Shown: positions 7,408 to 14,327 of the stretch, piece after piece
How the letters are laid out: each line of letters starts with the position of its first letter
Numbering within the stretch: position 1 is the first letter of the stretch
Assembly (NCBI GenBank): GCA_902492455.1
Contig: CABULH010000001.1
Span: forward strand, 248,001-312,000
Source of the DNA: an uncultured Oscillospiraceae bacterium
GTDB lineage: Bacteria > Bacillota > Clostridia > Oscillospirales > Acutalibacteraceae
DNA length: 64,000 nt
Direction: 5' to 3'
Made by a program: the position numbers and the translations under genes
The notes under the pieces: generated by a model
Database searches by the model: none
What the model saw: only the letters and a program-made list of their open reading frames with translations
Told to the model about the DNA's origin: nothing

Positions 7408-7593
7408 TTATCCCAAAAAGCCCATCAAACGATCAAAATGGTTCTGGTGCCGTCCGGCAATTTGCTCACACTGGGTTTTGATCTGAGGATCGGTAGCTAA
7501 AGCGGCGTAGGATTTGTATTTTTTGATAAGCAGCTGTTCGGCGCTGAGCTGATCCTCCAGCGCGCCCAATTCTTTGGCGGTTAAATTCGGCAT
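7408..7593 (-). CDS. Small CotF-related spore coat protein
   Basis: Protein of 61 residues: MPNLTAKELGALEDQLSAEQ, then LLIKKYKSYAALATDPQIK and QCEQIAGRHQNHFDRLMGFLG. It is a helical ferritin-like fragment with Glu and His residues, frequently paired with the longer CotF-like gene as here. The open frame extends upstream, but the added residues overlap the mazF end and look unlike protein. ATG 7593 follows AGAAAGGAATGG, the extended ribosome-site pattern that recurs in this window. Confidence 0.7.
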   Translation of the reverse strand: MPNLTAKELGALEDQLSAEQLLIKKYKSYAALATDPQIKTQCEQIAGRHQNHFDRLMGFLG

Positions 7594-7696
7594 GGGGCTT
7601 CCATTCCTTTCTTCTGCTGATTCATTATCCTGGGACCGCTGATCAGCGGCCTGTTTTAGTATGGCCGGGGCGGCGGGGAATATGCGGTGAGGGCGG

Positions 7697-8083
7697 TTAT
7701 GTAGCCCTGCTTTCTCTTTCCTCCGCGCGTCTGTCGGTGCCAAGGCCAAAGCTGATCTGCAGCGCTTCGTTTACCCGCGCCATGGAGTGCTCATCCAGCC
7801 GGCCCATATGCTCCTTCAGCCGCCGTTTATCGATGGTGCGAATTTGTTCCAATAGGACAATGGAATCTTTGGCTAAACCGCTGCCGGTGGAATTCAGCTG
7901 AATATGGGTGGGCAGACGGGCTTTATCCTTTTGGCTGGTGATGGCCGCGGCGATCACCGTCGGGCTGAATCGGTTGCCGACATCGTTTTGCACAATTAAA
8001 ACAGGACGGATGCCGCCCTGCTCGGAACCGACGACAGGACTCAGGTCCGCGTAAAAAATATCGCCTCTGCGAATGTTGTTCAC
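7697..8083 (-). CDS. mazF: MazF/PemK-family endoribonuclease toxin
   Basis: Protein of 128 residues with the full MazF core: RRGDIFYADLSPVVGSEQGG, RPVLIVQNDVGN, SPTVIAAAITSQ, LPTHIQL, and LEQIRTIDKRRL near the end. It cleaves mRNA at short sequence motifs. GTG 8083 was chosen because GGAGG lies 8 bases upstream; the alternative TTG at 8089 is only 2 bases from it. The usual antitoxin gene is not next to it: the upstream gene is a membrane protein and the downstream genes are coat proteins. It may be a chromosomal housekeeping MazF of the ndoA type with its partner elsewhere. Confidence 0.9.
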   Translation of the reverse strand: MNNIRRGDIFYADLSPVVGSEQGGIRPVLIVQNDVGNRFSPTVIAAAITSQKDKARLPTHIQLNSTGSGLAKDSIVLLEQIRTIDKRRLKEHMGRLDEHSMARVNEALQISFGLGTDRRAEERESRAT

Positions 8084-8233
8084 TGTCAAGACCTCCGTGT
8101 ACTTTGTGGTTATCCGGATGATTCTATTGTTGCCTGTCCATCTGTTTTTTAATCAGGGAACAGGTGAATCTCTTCCAAAAATTTTTTGTCCCTTATCATT
8201 GTATGCCCGTCCCGGATTTTTGTCCGGGAAATC

Positions 8234-8833
8234 TCAGCGGCGGCGCTGATGCCGCATACCGGCGGATGCTGTCCGCTGCCGCCGGCGCAGCAGCATGGAC
8301 TGGATGGAGACGCCGATGGCGGCTGTTACCGCTATCGCCGCCAGCAGCATACCCGCGGCTCCGCCGGTTACGGGCGGCTTCGTCAAATCAAAGGAATAAA
8401 AATCAAATCCGGCAAATAAGGCGTAAAGCCCCAGAATAATACCGGAAGAACCCCCTATGGCGGTGCCTGCCACAATAAAGGTCTTGAAAAAGATACCCGC
8501 GCATACGCCGCCGAACACAGCTCCCAGCAGCGCCAGCGGCCAGTTGCTGCTGCCGATGGTATAAAGGATCAGCATGGCCAGTATAAAGCCCGCCCCGGCG
8601 CCGGACAGGATAGCGCCGGCTATTTGAAAATAATAGAAGGTCCCTGCCAGCGCGATGCCCAGCGCCAGCCCGACGATAACCGGCCAGATGGCCGCGCCCA
8701 GCGTCCGTTCCAGCCACACGCCCGCCGCCAGGCCGATCACCAGGCCGGTGAAGGCGGCCCACAAACGATAAAGGGCATAACCGAACAGGCAGAAAACCAC
8801 GCCTGCCGTGATGAGAATGATGGATGCCGCCAT
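8234..8833 (-). CDS. DUF4203-like multi-pass membrane protein
   Basis: Protein of about 199 residues with six or seven Gly/Ala-rich hydrophobic segments, for example ITAGVVFCLFGYALYRLWAA, LVIGLAAGVWLERTLGA and AVFGGVCAGIFFKTFIVA, and an Arg-rich tail (RRRQRTASAGMRHQRRR). The pattern resembles the TM7S3/DUF4203 group of unknown function. ATG 8833 is preferred over an in-frame TTG two codons upstream, with AAGGCAGGCG before it. The gene is followed by 150 bases with no recognisable feature before mazF. Confidence 0.6.
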   Translation of the reverse strand: MAASIILITAGVVFCLFGYALYRLWAAFTGLVIGLAAGVWLERTLGAAIWPVIVGLALGIALAGTFYYFQIAGAILSGAGAGFILAMLILYTIGSSNWPLALLGAVFGGVCAGIFFKTFIVAGTAIGGSSGIILGLYALFAGFDFYSFDLTKPPVTGGAAGMLLAAIAVTAAIGVSIQSMLLRRRQRTASAGMRHQRRR

Positions 8834-8916
8834 TGTCAACGCCTGCCTTCCGCTGTCTTAGCTTTAGGTTGCCGAAATGCAATGCGGATTATCCGGCGTT
8901 CCATCTGCGAAAAAAT

Positions 8917-8957
8917 GGAAAATGACCGCTGCAAATGTTTTGCAGCGGTCATTTTCC
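8917..8957. terminator. Long perfect stem-loop between divergent genes
   Basis: GGAAAATGACCGCTGC and its complement around a short A/T loop. On the minus strand it is followed by ATTTTTTCG, so it could terminate leftward transcripts or attenuate the gene at 8234-8833. It directly abuts the -35 box at 8958. Confidence 0.6.
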
Positions 8958-8986
8958 TTGACAAAAATATAAGAGTCTGGTATGAT
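8958..8986 (+). promoter_or_regulatory. sigma-A promoter
   Basis: TTGACA, a 17-base spacer and TATGAT, 43 bases before the ATG at 9030. Confidence 0.75.
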
Positions 8987-9029
8987 TCAGAACAGATGTT
9001 CTATATTCGAAGAAAGAAGGGAATCGTCC

Positions 9030-9551
9030 ATGGAAATCGTTAAAACGTATCGGCAAAGCATCCCGGCAGTGCGGTTCATTGGTAAGAAGTACGGCGACGG
9101 AGACCGGGTAAACGGCGGATTCGGTCAGCAGTGGGGTGAATGGTTCCAAAACGGCTGGTTCGATGTTTTGGAAAAAACAGCGGGCAGTGAGTCGCTGAAA
9201 TCCTTGTATGAAGACGGCGATGCCTATATCGGTCTGATGCGATGGAAGGACGGCGAACCCTTTCAATATTGGATCGGTATGTTCCTGCCGGATAACACGC
9301 CGGTACCGGAGGGGTATGGTTATGTGGATTTCCCCGCCGCCGACCTGGGCGCCTGCTGGCTTCACGGTAAGGAGGGAGAGATTTACGGCAAGGAGCATCT
9401 CTGCGCCCAGAAGCTGGAGGAGGCGGGAATGAAAATTGTTGCGGATGAGGAAGGGGCCTGGTGGTTCTTTGAGCGGTATGTCTGCCCCCGGTTTACCACA
9501 CCGGATGAAAAAGGCGAGATCATCCTGGATATCTGCCATTATGTGAAATAA
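9030..9551 (+). CDS. GyrI-like / AraC effector-binding domain protein
   Basis: Stand-alone small-molecule-binding protein of 173 residues. It has the GyrI-like pattern: MEIVKTYRQSIPAVRFIGKK at the N-terminus, an internal YIGLMRWKDGEPFQYWIGMF, then VPEGYGYVDFPAADLGACW, and a second half with FERYVCPRF. No helix-turn-helix is present, so it is not itself a DNA-binding regulator. The frame is open 16 codons further upstream, but that would run into the -10 box. ATG 9030 follows AGAAAGAAGGGA. It is monocistronic, with promoter and terminator close on both sides. Confidence 0.65.
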   Translation: MEIVKTYRQSIPAVRFIGKKYGDGDRVNGGFGQQWGEWFQNGWFDVLEKTAGSESLKSLYEDGDAYIGLMRWKDGEPFQYWIGMFLPDNTPVPEGYGYVDFPAADLGACWLHGKEGEIYGKEHLCAQKLEEAGMKIVADEEGAWWFFERYVCPRFTTPDEKGEIILDICHYVK

Positions 9552-9556
9552 TATGA

Positions 9557-9609
9557 GATAAGCTGAAAGGGCGGTATGCAACGATTGCATACCGCCCTTT
9601 CAACTTATC
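9557..9609 (+). terminator. Very long stem-loop after the GyrI-like gene
   Basis: About 25 bp of nearly perfect stem around CGA, from GATAAGCTGAAAGGG to CCCTTTCAACTTATC. It is followed by AAAAAGAAAAAG, so the T-run is on the minus strand's opposite side; it is usable in either direction. Confidence 0.75.
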
Positions 9610-9702
9610 AAAAAGAAAAAGATATTCGACGGGATTTCGCGCCGCTGGCGTTGGGGAGAGAGGTGACAATCTGCCACTTCCGGTTACCTTCCAACTAAAC
9701 GG

Positions 9703-9786
9703 GATTCGCAACATTCATTTTTCACTCAGCCGGAATTCCTTGTTTCCTTTTTATCTGTAATTTTAGATAAAACCGACTTTTACCAA
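9703..9786. repeat. 84-bp direct repeat, left copy
   Basis: Roughly 88% identical to 11587-11670. Shared core: CTCAGCCGGAATTCC and ATCTGTA with a nearby AGATAAAA, giving the inverted repeat TTTTATCT...AGATAAAA. The pair flanks the accessory patch. It could be the end or target repeat of an element, or a duplicated regulatory segment. Confidence 0.7.
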
Positions 9787-9811
9787 GGACTGTCGCTAAG
9801 GAAGGGGAATA

Positions 9812-9991
9812 TTACTCCTCATCAGGAACCACAATAGCGCCGTTTTCGGCTTCATATTCGTCAAGATACTTTTGCAATACATATTCGATGAGATTATTGA
9901 GTGACCGTGCCTCACGAGATGATAAGATTCGAAGTTTATCGTAAGCGGTTTCGTTTAAGCGCAGTCCGGTTTGAATTTTATTGGTAGCCAT
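9812..9991 (-). CDS. Ribbon-helix-helix (Arc/CopG-type) regulator
   Basis: Protein of 59 residues: MATNKIQTGLRLNETAYDKL, then RILSSREARSLNNLIEYVLQ and KYLDEYEAENGAIVVPDEE. The N-terminal beta strand (IQTGLRLNE) followed by two helices is the RHH fold, found in plasmid, phage and antitoxin regulators. ATG 9991 is used because GAGGGG sits 8 bases upstream. An inverted pair of TAGCAYTATGTTA sites lies just upstream (10006-10066), so it probably represses itself and the divergent promoter. No toxin gene is adjacent. Confidence 0.75.
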   Translation of the reverse strand: MATNKIQTGLRLNETAYDKLRILSSREARSLNNLIEYVLQKYLDEYEAENGAIVVPDEE

Positions 9992-10005
9992 TGTTATCAC
10001 CCCTC

Positions 10006-10066
10006 TAGCATTATGTTAGCAAATATTTTCTTGACATTCTACAAACAGAGTGATAACATAGTGCTA
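10006..10066 (+). promoter_or_regulatory. Rightward sigma-A promoter flanked by inverted operator sites
   Basis: TTGACA (10031-10036), a 17-base spacer and TAACAT (10054-10059). TAGCATTATGTTAGC (10006-10020) and its inverted relative GATAACATAGTGCTA (10052-10066) flank it, the second covering the -10. This fits control by the RHH protein encoded on the other side. Confidence 0.6.
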
Positions 10067-10165
10067 ACAAAAGAGAGGGTGAGAGAGAAATGGCGCGAAA
10101 TATGTGCCTCGATTTATGGTACGCAAGCTGCTCTTCCGGGAGTGGCCGCGCAGCGGCAATCTCCA

Positions 10166-10209
10166 GGCGGACATGCGTGGCGGAACTTTTTTGCGCTCAT
10201 GCCGCGCGG
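10166..10209. repeat. 44-bp repeat, copy 1
   Basis: Identical to 10803-10846. It starts GGCGGACATGCG and ends CATGCCGCGCGG. Both copies are in the same orientation, 637 bp apart. Confidence 0.85.
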
Positions 10210-10802
10210 ATGGGGAGAATCGGAGACAGAGGATACAAGCAACGGGGCTGCTCGCCCCGTGCCCTCGCCAAGGGAGGTTGCGTGCCCAACCTCCCCTGGA
10301 CCCCAAGGGCAGCCAAGGGGGGCCGCTCAGGCGATGACCACACAGTAAAAGGCGGCCCCCCTTGACAACCCCCCTCCCCGCGCGGCTACTTTGGAGCCAC
10401 TCAAGAGAACCCTCGTAGAGGGGAGAAAGCGCGGGGACGGAACCCCGCGTTCAGATAGAGAAACACCGGAAGCTGAAAGAGGCTTAGCTGTTTATCCCGC
10501 CTCTGTTCACCGTTGGTGCGTCGACTGCTTATTCATGCTTTGTTACCTTTTGGGATATGGCGTAGGATCCTCACAGTGGCGGCGGTTATCCTTGCCTCGA
10601 TCCTCTGTGAAGCGCCCGGCGAGTCTCCCGGTGTTTATGAAGCCCGGAGATTCTACTGGGACTGGTGCTGGCGATGTGAACCCTAGGGCGACCAAGCCGC
10701 CCAATGATGGAGACGGACAATGCGCTTTTGCGTCCTTTTGGGGCATAGGCCAAAAGGACGTGGCCGCCTGTGATAAAGAAGCGGCTGCGCTCCTCCTGAT
10801 CT

Positions 10803-10846
10803 GGCGGACATGCGTGGCGGAACTTTTTTGCGCTCATGCCGCGCGG
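10803..10846. repeat. 44-bp repeat, copy 2
   Basis: Identical to 10166-10209. Perfect conservation in otherwise gene-less DNA suggests recent duplication or selection for a binding or recombination site. Confidence 0.85.
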
Positions 10847-10960
10847 GCACCCCTTTTCTTTCGCGCGAAGAAAAGGGGAAAGACGCGCCAGGGAGGCCCC
10901 CCCCCCCTTTTTCTCTTTCGTGTTGATGGAGTATACTTCCGGCGATTTCACCAAAGCACG

Positions 10961-11176
10961 TCAATACCGCTGGGGATCATCGCTGCGGCCCACCAGGTAG
11001 TCCAAGGACACGTCGAAGTAGTCAGCCAGGGCGATGAGCTTTTGGTATGCGGGTTCCCTTGTCCCGTACTCGTAGCGCTGGTAGGCCATAGGCGCCATTC
11101 CAATAGCTTCGGCTACAGCTTTTTGGGAAAGTCCTCGGATATTGCGTAATTCTTTAAGTCGTGATGAAAAAGACAT
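10961..11176 (-). CDS. XRE-family helix-turn-helix repressor
   Basis: Protein of 71 residues: MSFSSRLKELRNIRGLSQ, then KAVAEAIGMAPMAYQRYEYG and LADYFDVSLDYLVGRSDDP. This is a complete XRE/Cro-type HTH, the length of a phage or element repressor that is mostly DNA-binding domain. ATG 11176 lies 7 bases after GGAGG; an earlier ATG two codons upstream is only 1 base from it. It diverges from the broken Cro-like gene at 11270, with a shared operator between them. Confidence 0.85.
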   Translation of the reverse strand: MSFSSRLKELRNIRGLSQKAVAEAIGMAPMAYQRYEYGTREPAYQKLIALADYFDVSLDYLVGRSDDPQRY

Positions 11177-11197
11177 AAGCATACCTCCAAGAATATG

Positions 11198-11248
11198 TTG
11201 ACAGCCGATTGGTTGTATGCTATTATAGAAACACATCCAATTGGCTGT
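11198..11248 (+). promoter_or_regulatory. Rightward promoter inside a paired operator
   Basis: TTGACA (11198-11203), a 17-base spacer and TATTAT (11221-11226). ACAGCCGATTGGTTGT (11201-11216) and ACATCCAATTGGCTGT (11233-11248) form an inverted repeat with 14 of 16 matches, centres 32 bp apart (about three helical turns). This is a classic repressor-controlled divergent switch. Confidence 0.7.
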
Positions 11249-11269
11249 TTATCGAAAAGGAAGGAACAG

Positions 11270-11455
11270 ATGAATATGACGCTACGGGCGGCCTGTGAGC
11301 AGTCCGGCAAGACACAGGAGCAGGTCGTTAAAGAAACAGGCATATAAGAGCAAGCGTACCGGCGACATGAGTACGATAAACGAACCCCCAGCGCTACGAC
11401 GGCAATTCGTATCGCAAGGGCAGTCAACATTACAGTGGAAGATTTGCAAATCTAA
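11270..11455 (+). pseudogene. Cro-like HTH gene with an in-frame stop
   Basis: ATG 11270 with GGAAGGA upstream reads MNMTLRAACEQSGKTQEQVV, then KETGI and TAA at 11345-11347. The same frame continues EQAYRRHEYDKRTPS and TAIRIARAVNITVEDLQI to a TAA at 11453. The two parts together form one 61-codon XRE/Cro-type HTH protein, so a single codon has become a stop. The promoter and operator are intact. A sequencing error or stop readthrough is possible. Confidence 0.7.
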
Positions 11456-11549
11456 CAATACCACAGTCGGGTCGGCTGGTCAAGACCGGCATTTCGACGA
11501 AGGGTAAAAGGGCGTAGGCATTTATCAACACGAAAGAGAAAAGGAAGGT

Positions 11550-11572
11550 CCAAAGGGCCGGCGGCCCTTTGG
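11550..11572. repeat. Perfect inverted repeat near the right direct repeat
   Basis: CCAAAGGGCC-ggc-GGCCCTTTGG, 14 bases before the right 84-bp repeat. It could be a terminator stem (no T-run) or an element-end signal. Confidence 0.5.
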
Positions 11573-11586
11573 AATCCCGTTTAGCT

Positions 11587-11670
11587 GATTCGTAACATTC
11601 ATTTTCCTCTCAGCCGGAATTCCTCGTTTCTTTTTTATCTGTATTTCAGATAAAAACCGACTTTCACCAA
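11587..11670. repeat. 84-bp direct repeat, right copy
   Basis: Partner of 9703-9786, about 88% identical. A TATAAT shortly after it (near 11679) may help transcribe the small gene at 11743. Confidence 0.7.
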
Positions 11671-11742
11671 TTCAATATGTATAATGGTTGCGGTTTTCAA
11701 ACGGAGTCTATCTCCGCATTTCTTGAAAAAGGGGGGATATGG

Positions 11743-11928
11743 ATGAGAGCGAAAATAGACAGATGTGAAAACCAGTTTTGTCTCTATTGGAGGAATAGCC
11801 GCTGCTTGCTGTCTTATGTCACGTTGGATAACGCCGGTTGCTGTGAAAACTGTGTTTATGTGGAGCTTCCGGAGGGACAGCTGAAAAAAGCGCGGGAAAT
11901 GCAGCTCAAAAAACTGGAGGAGATTTGA
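11743..11928 (+). CDS. Small Cys-rich protein of unknown function
   Basis: Protein of 61 residues: MRAKIDRCENQFCLYWRNSR, then CLLSYVTLDNAGCCENCVYV and a charged helical tail (PEGQLKKAREMQLKKLEE). Five cysteines (CxxxxxC, then CC and C) suggest a metal or disulfide knuckle. AAGGGGGG lies 6-7 bases before ATG 11743; the open frame upstream lacks a ribosome site. I do not recognise the family. Small proteins like this are typical cargo of clostridial conjugative elements, which fits the surrounding repeats. Confidence 0.5.
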   Translation: MRAKIDRCENQFCLYWRNSRCLLSYVTLDNAGCCENCVYVELPEGQLKKAREMQLKKLEEI

Positions 11929-12020
11929 ACTTGGCGCGAAGCGTCCCGGAACCATGCCGTGGCGCTGTCTTTCAGGGCGCAGATGGTGAAAGAAAAAGAA
12001 GGGGAAAAGAGGGTAACAGA

Positions 12021-12311
12021 ATGAAGGACGCGTTTATTTGTTTCTTTCAAAATGCCTGCAGTGAATCCTGCAACGAGGCTTTGGTTCGGAACGCGGAGGG
12101 GGACCCAGAATATAAAGAAGCGGCCAAACGATATAACGAGCTCTTTGCCAATGTACGGGAACGGCTGGGAGAGGAAAACAAAGAATTGCTTTTTAACCTG
12201 GAAATATCTGATAGTGAAAAAGAATCCTTACAGGAAAAGTGGATTTACCGGCGGGCTTTTCAGGATTGTTTCTATCTGCTGCAATGGATGGGCGCGTTTC
12301 GGAAGGACTGA
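12021..12311 (+). CDS. Hypothetical helical protein (accessory patch)
   Basis: Protein of 96 residues: MKDAFICFFQNACSESCNEA, then EYKEAAKRYNELFANVRERLGEE (a strong helix), KESLQEKWIYRRAFQDC and FYLLQWMGAFRKD. It is mostly alpha-helical and charged, with no membrane segment or signal. AAGAGGGTAACAGA precedes ATG 12021. It lies 92 bases after the Cys-rich gene and is probably co-transcribed. It resembles small proteins of unknown function carried on Firmicutes mobile elements; the family is not assigned with confidence. Confidence 0.5.
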   Translation: MKDAFICFFQNACSESCNEALVRNAEGDPEYKEAAKRYNELFANVRERLGEENKELLFNLEISDSEKESLQEKWIYRRAFQDCFYLLQWMGAFRKD

Positions 12312-12330
12312 CGGTCAGGGCGCCCCTATA

Positions 12331-12510
12331 GAGGCTGCTGCGAAATGCTTCATTTTGCAGCAGCCTCTTCAGCTTGTCGAAAAAGTCCGGTCTACGCCGG
12401 CCATTTACGCCAAGCTAAGCAAAAGTGGAGAAAATCATTCACTTTTCTCCACTTTTGACGCCTGAGGGCGGGTGATTGTTGCGCAAGGGGGAACCCTTAC
12501 GGTTCCCCCT
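12331..12510. other. Three successive perfect hairpins before the spoIIIA operon
   Basis: The 310-base gap holds GAGGCTGCTGC/GCAGCAGCCTC (12331-12367), AAAAGTGGAGAAAA/TTTTCTCCACTTTT (12421-12456) and AGGGGGAACC/GGTTCCCCCT (12486-12510). They insulate spoIIIAA from upstream transcription. No sigma-A promoter is evident before 12623; spoIIIA is normally read from a sigma-E promoter, whose boxes I could not place confidently. Confidence 0.6.
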
Positions 12511-12622
12511 CACACTCCTCTTCCCTCCGAAACACTTTATTGACAGCCTCTTTTCCTTTTCTGCGGAAATTTTCGGTTCTATCCCGAAATGGACAGGCAT
12601 ATGATCAAGCGAGGTGAAGGTT

Positions 12623-13636
12623 ATGACGGATTTTCAACGGGCGGTGACCTGTCTGCCCGCCCCGCTGCGGGACAAGCTGATGGGAATCCCCCTCTCTGTG
12701 CAGGAAAGAATACAGGAGATCCGTCTGCGGGCAGGCGCGCCGGTGGAATTAGCCGGCGGTGGGCGGGTGCTTCTGCTGACGCAAAACGGTGATGTCACCG
12801 AAATCCGCCGGACAAGTCCTTACATATGCGACGCCGCGCTGCTGGCGGAATGCTTTCAGGCGCTCTGCGAATATTCCGTGCATACCCATCAGCAGGAGAT
12901 CCGCCGGGGATTCATCAGCACCCGCACCGGCTGCCGAGCGGGTATCGCCGGCAGCGTGGTGACGGAAAACGGCGATATCCTTTCCATGCGGCAGATCACC
13001 TCCATCTGTCTGCGGGTGGCGCGGCAGCACACGGGCTGCGCCGATTCCCTGACGAGCGTTCTGCTGCGGGACGGCCGCGTCGGCGGCGCTCTGATCTGCG
13101 GAGAGCCCTCCAGCGGCAAGACCAGCCTGCTGCGGGATCTGGCCCGGCAGCTGTCCGACGGCTCCCGGGGCAGGCGGTATCATGTTTCGGTGGTGGACGA
13201 GCGGGGGGAGCTGGGAAGCGGCCGGGAACTGGCGGAGTGCGACGTGCTGCTTTACTGCCCGAAGGACAAGGGCATTGAACAGGCGGTGCGATGCCTGGCG
13301 CCGGACGTGGTGATTTTCGATGAGCTGGGCACGCCGGAAGAGACCCGGGCGGTGACGGCTTCCCTCAACGCGGGAACCGCTGTGATCGCCACCGCCCATT
13401 GCCGGGATCTGGCCTCCCTGCTGCGGCGGCCTCACATTGCAGAGGCGCTGCGAACCGGGGCTTTTGAACATGTGGTGATGCTGTCCGGCCGGGATACTCC
13501 CGGCCATATCGACCGTATCCTGCGGACGGAGGATGTGTGGAATGAAAATATTGGGCCTGGTGCTGATTACGCTGGCGGGCGTTTGGCTCGGGTGGTCGGC
13601 GGCCTCCGGACTGAACCGGCGGGCAGCCGCCCTTGA
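12623..13636 (+). CDS. spoIIIAA: Stage III sporulation protein AA (ATPase)
   Basis: Secretion-type ATPase of the SpoIIIA-SpoIIQ feeding channel, made in the mother cell. 337 residues. Walker A is GEPSSGKTS near 159, Walker B is DVVIFDEL near 228, followed by TAHCRDL. ATG 12623 lies after GAGGTGAAGG; a GTG three codons upstream is embedded in that site. The last 32 codons overlap spoIIIAB by 95 bases and have no counterpart in the roughly 307-residue Bacillus protein, so the natural stop may have been lost or a frameshift may lie near 13530. Confidence 0.95.
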   Translation: MTDFQRAVTCLPAPLRDKLMGIPLSVQERIQEIRLRAGAPVELAGGGRVLLLTQNGDVTEIRRTSPYICDAALLAECFQALCEYSVHTHQQEIRRGFISTRTGCRAGIAGSVVTENGDILSMRQITSICLRVARQHTGCADSLTSVLLRDGRVGGALICGEPSSGKTSLLRDLARQLSDGSRGRRYHVSVVDERGELGSGRELAECDVLLYCPKDKGIEQAVRCLAPDVVIFDELGTPEETRAVTASLNAGTAVIATAHCRDLASLLRRPHIAEALRTGAFEHVVMLSGRDTPGHIDRILRTEDVWNENIGPGADYAGGRLARVVGGLRTEPAGSRP

Positions 13637-14051
13637 CGCTATGGAAAAACTCATTGTCCGCATCGCTTCGGAAATCCGCTACACGGCGGCGCCGGTACGG
13701 GAGCTGATCTTCTCCGCTTCCCGGGCGGCGGAATACCGCTCCCTGCGGTTTCTGGAGGATATGGAAAGGGCGCTGGAAGCCGAGGGGGATTTCCCCCGGG
13801 TATGGATCCGGACGGTGGAGCGGGAAGGCGGCAAATGCGGCTTCACCGCGGAAGACCAGGCGCTGCTGCAGGAGTTCGGCAAGGGCTTGGGAACCAGCGA
13901 TACCCAGGGGCAGACCGCTCACTGCAGCTTATATGGCGAATTGTTTTCCCGGCAAGCGGAGGATGCCCGCCGGGAGGTGGCGAATAAAGGAAAGCTGTAT
14001 ATCATGCTGGGACTGGCAGGAGGGCTGGGACTCGCCCTGCTGCTCCTGTGA
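13542..14051 (+). CDS. spoIIIAB: Stage III sporulation protein AB
   Basis: Protein of 169 residues, the second gene of the operon. It has an N-terminal membrane segment (MKILGLVLITLAGVWLGW), a helical GspF-like cytoplasmic core (RRAAALDAMEKLIVRIASEIRY cut short here as AMEKLIVRIASEIRY), and a C-terminal membrane segment (LYIMLGLAGGLGLALLLL). It belongs to the channel platform anchored in the mother-cell-side membrane. ATG 13542 has ACGGAGG 9 bases before it; an ATG at 13533 is directly on that site. It overlaps the 3' end of spoIIIAA. Confidence 0.95.
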   Translation: MKILGLVLITLAGVWLGWSAASGLNRRAAALDAMEKLIVRIASEIRYTAAPVRELIFSASRAAEYRSLRFLEDMERALEAEGDFPRVWIRTVEREGGKCGFTAEDQALLQEFGKGLGTSDTQGQTAHCSLYGELFSRQAEDARREVANKGKLYIMLGLAGGLGLALLLL

Positions 14052-14078
14052 GGATAAAGGAAAGGCTGGTTTAAGGGT

Positions 14079-14273
14079 ATGGATGTGGATTTGATCTTCA
14101 AGATCGCGGCCATCGGCATCATTGTGGCGGTTCTGAATCAGGTGCTGATCCGCTCGGGCAGGGAGGAACAGGCGATGCTCACCACCCTGGCCGGGCTGAT
14201 CGTGGTGCTTTCCATGATCGTGCCGGAGATCAGCGATTTGTTCCGCACGGTCAAATCCGTGTTTGGACTATAA
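14079..14273 (+). CDS. spoIIIAC: Stage III sporulation protein AC
   Basis: Short membrane protein of 64 residues with two hydrophobic segments (LIFKIAAIGIIVAVLNQVL and LTTLAGLIVVLSMIVPEI) around a charged turn containing SGREEQA. This is the normal length and layout for SpoIIIAC. The motif PEISDLF near the end is typical. It lies 27 bases after spoIIIAB in the same operon and works with SpoIIIAD in the channel base. Confidence 0.95.
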   Translation: MDVDLIFKIAAIGIIVAVLNQVLIRSGREEQAMLTTLAGLIVVLSMIVPEISDLFRTVKSVFGL

Positions 14274-14327
14274 CGGGATGGACGGCTGACGGGAAGGATA
14301 AAGGGCGGACTCCGGAAAGGAATGGTC

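Larger units (their letters stand above)
10067..10960. other. Gene-less stretch with many hairpins (accessory patch)
   Basis: No credible protein gene on either strand in about 900 bases: all open frames have random composition. It holds GGGGC-tgctc-GCCCC near 10235, GGGAGGTTG/CAACCTCCC near 10273, an inverted repeat of AAGGGGGGCCGC with CGGCCCCCCTT between about 10315 and 10365, the two identical 44-bp repeats and a run of ten C then five T at 10897-10911. The rightward promoter at 10031 points into it. It resembles leader or remnant DNA of an integrated element. Confidence 0.5.

Noticed and set aside
10090..10365. 91-residue frame with a ribosome site after the RHH-controlled promoter
   Set aside because: Random-looking composition rich in Gly, Arg and Cys. 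It crosses the 44-bp repeat and several hairpins.
10391..11149. 252-residue open frame
   Set aside because: It runs through a 44-bp repeat and a C10 tract and antisense to the XRE gene. No domain or codon bias.
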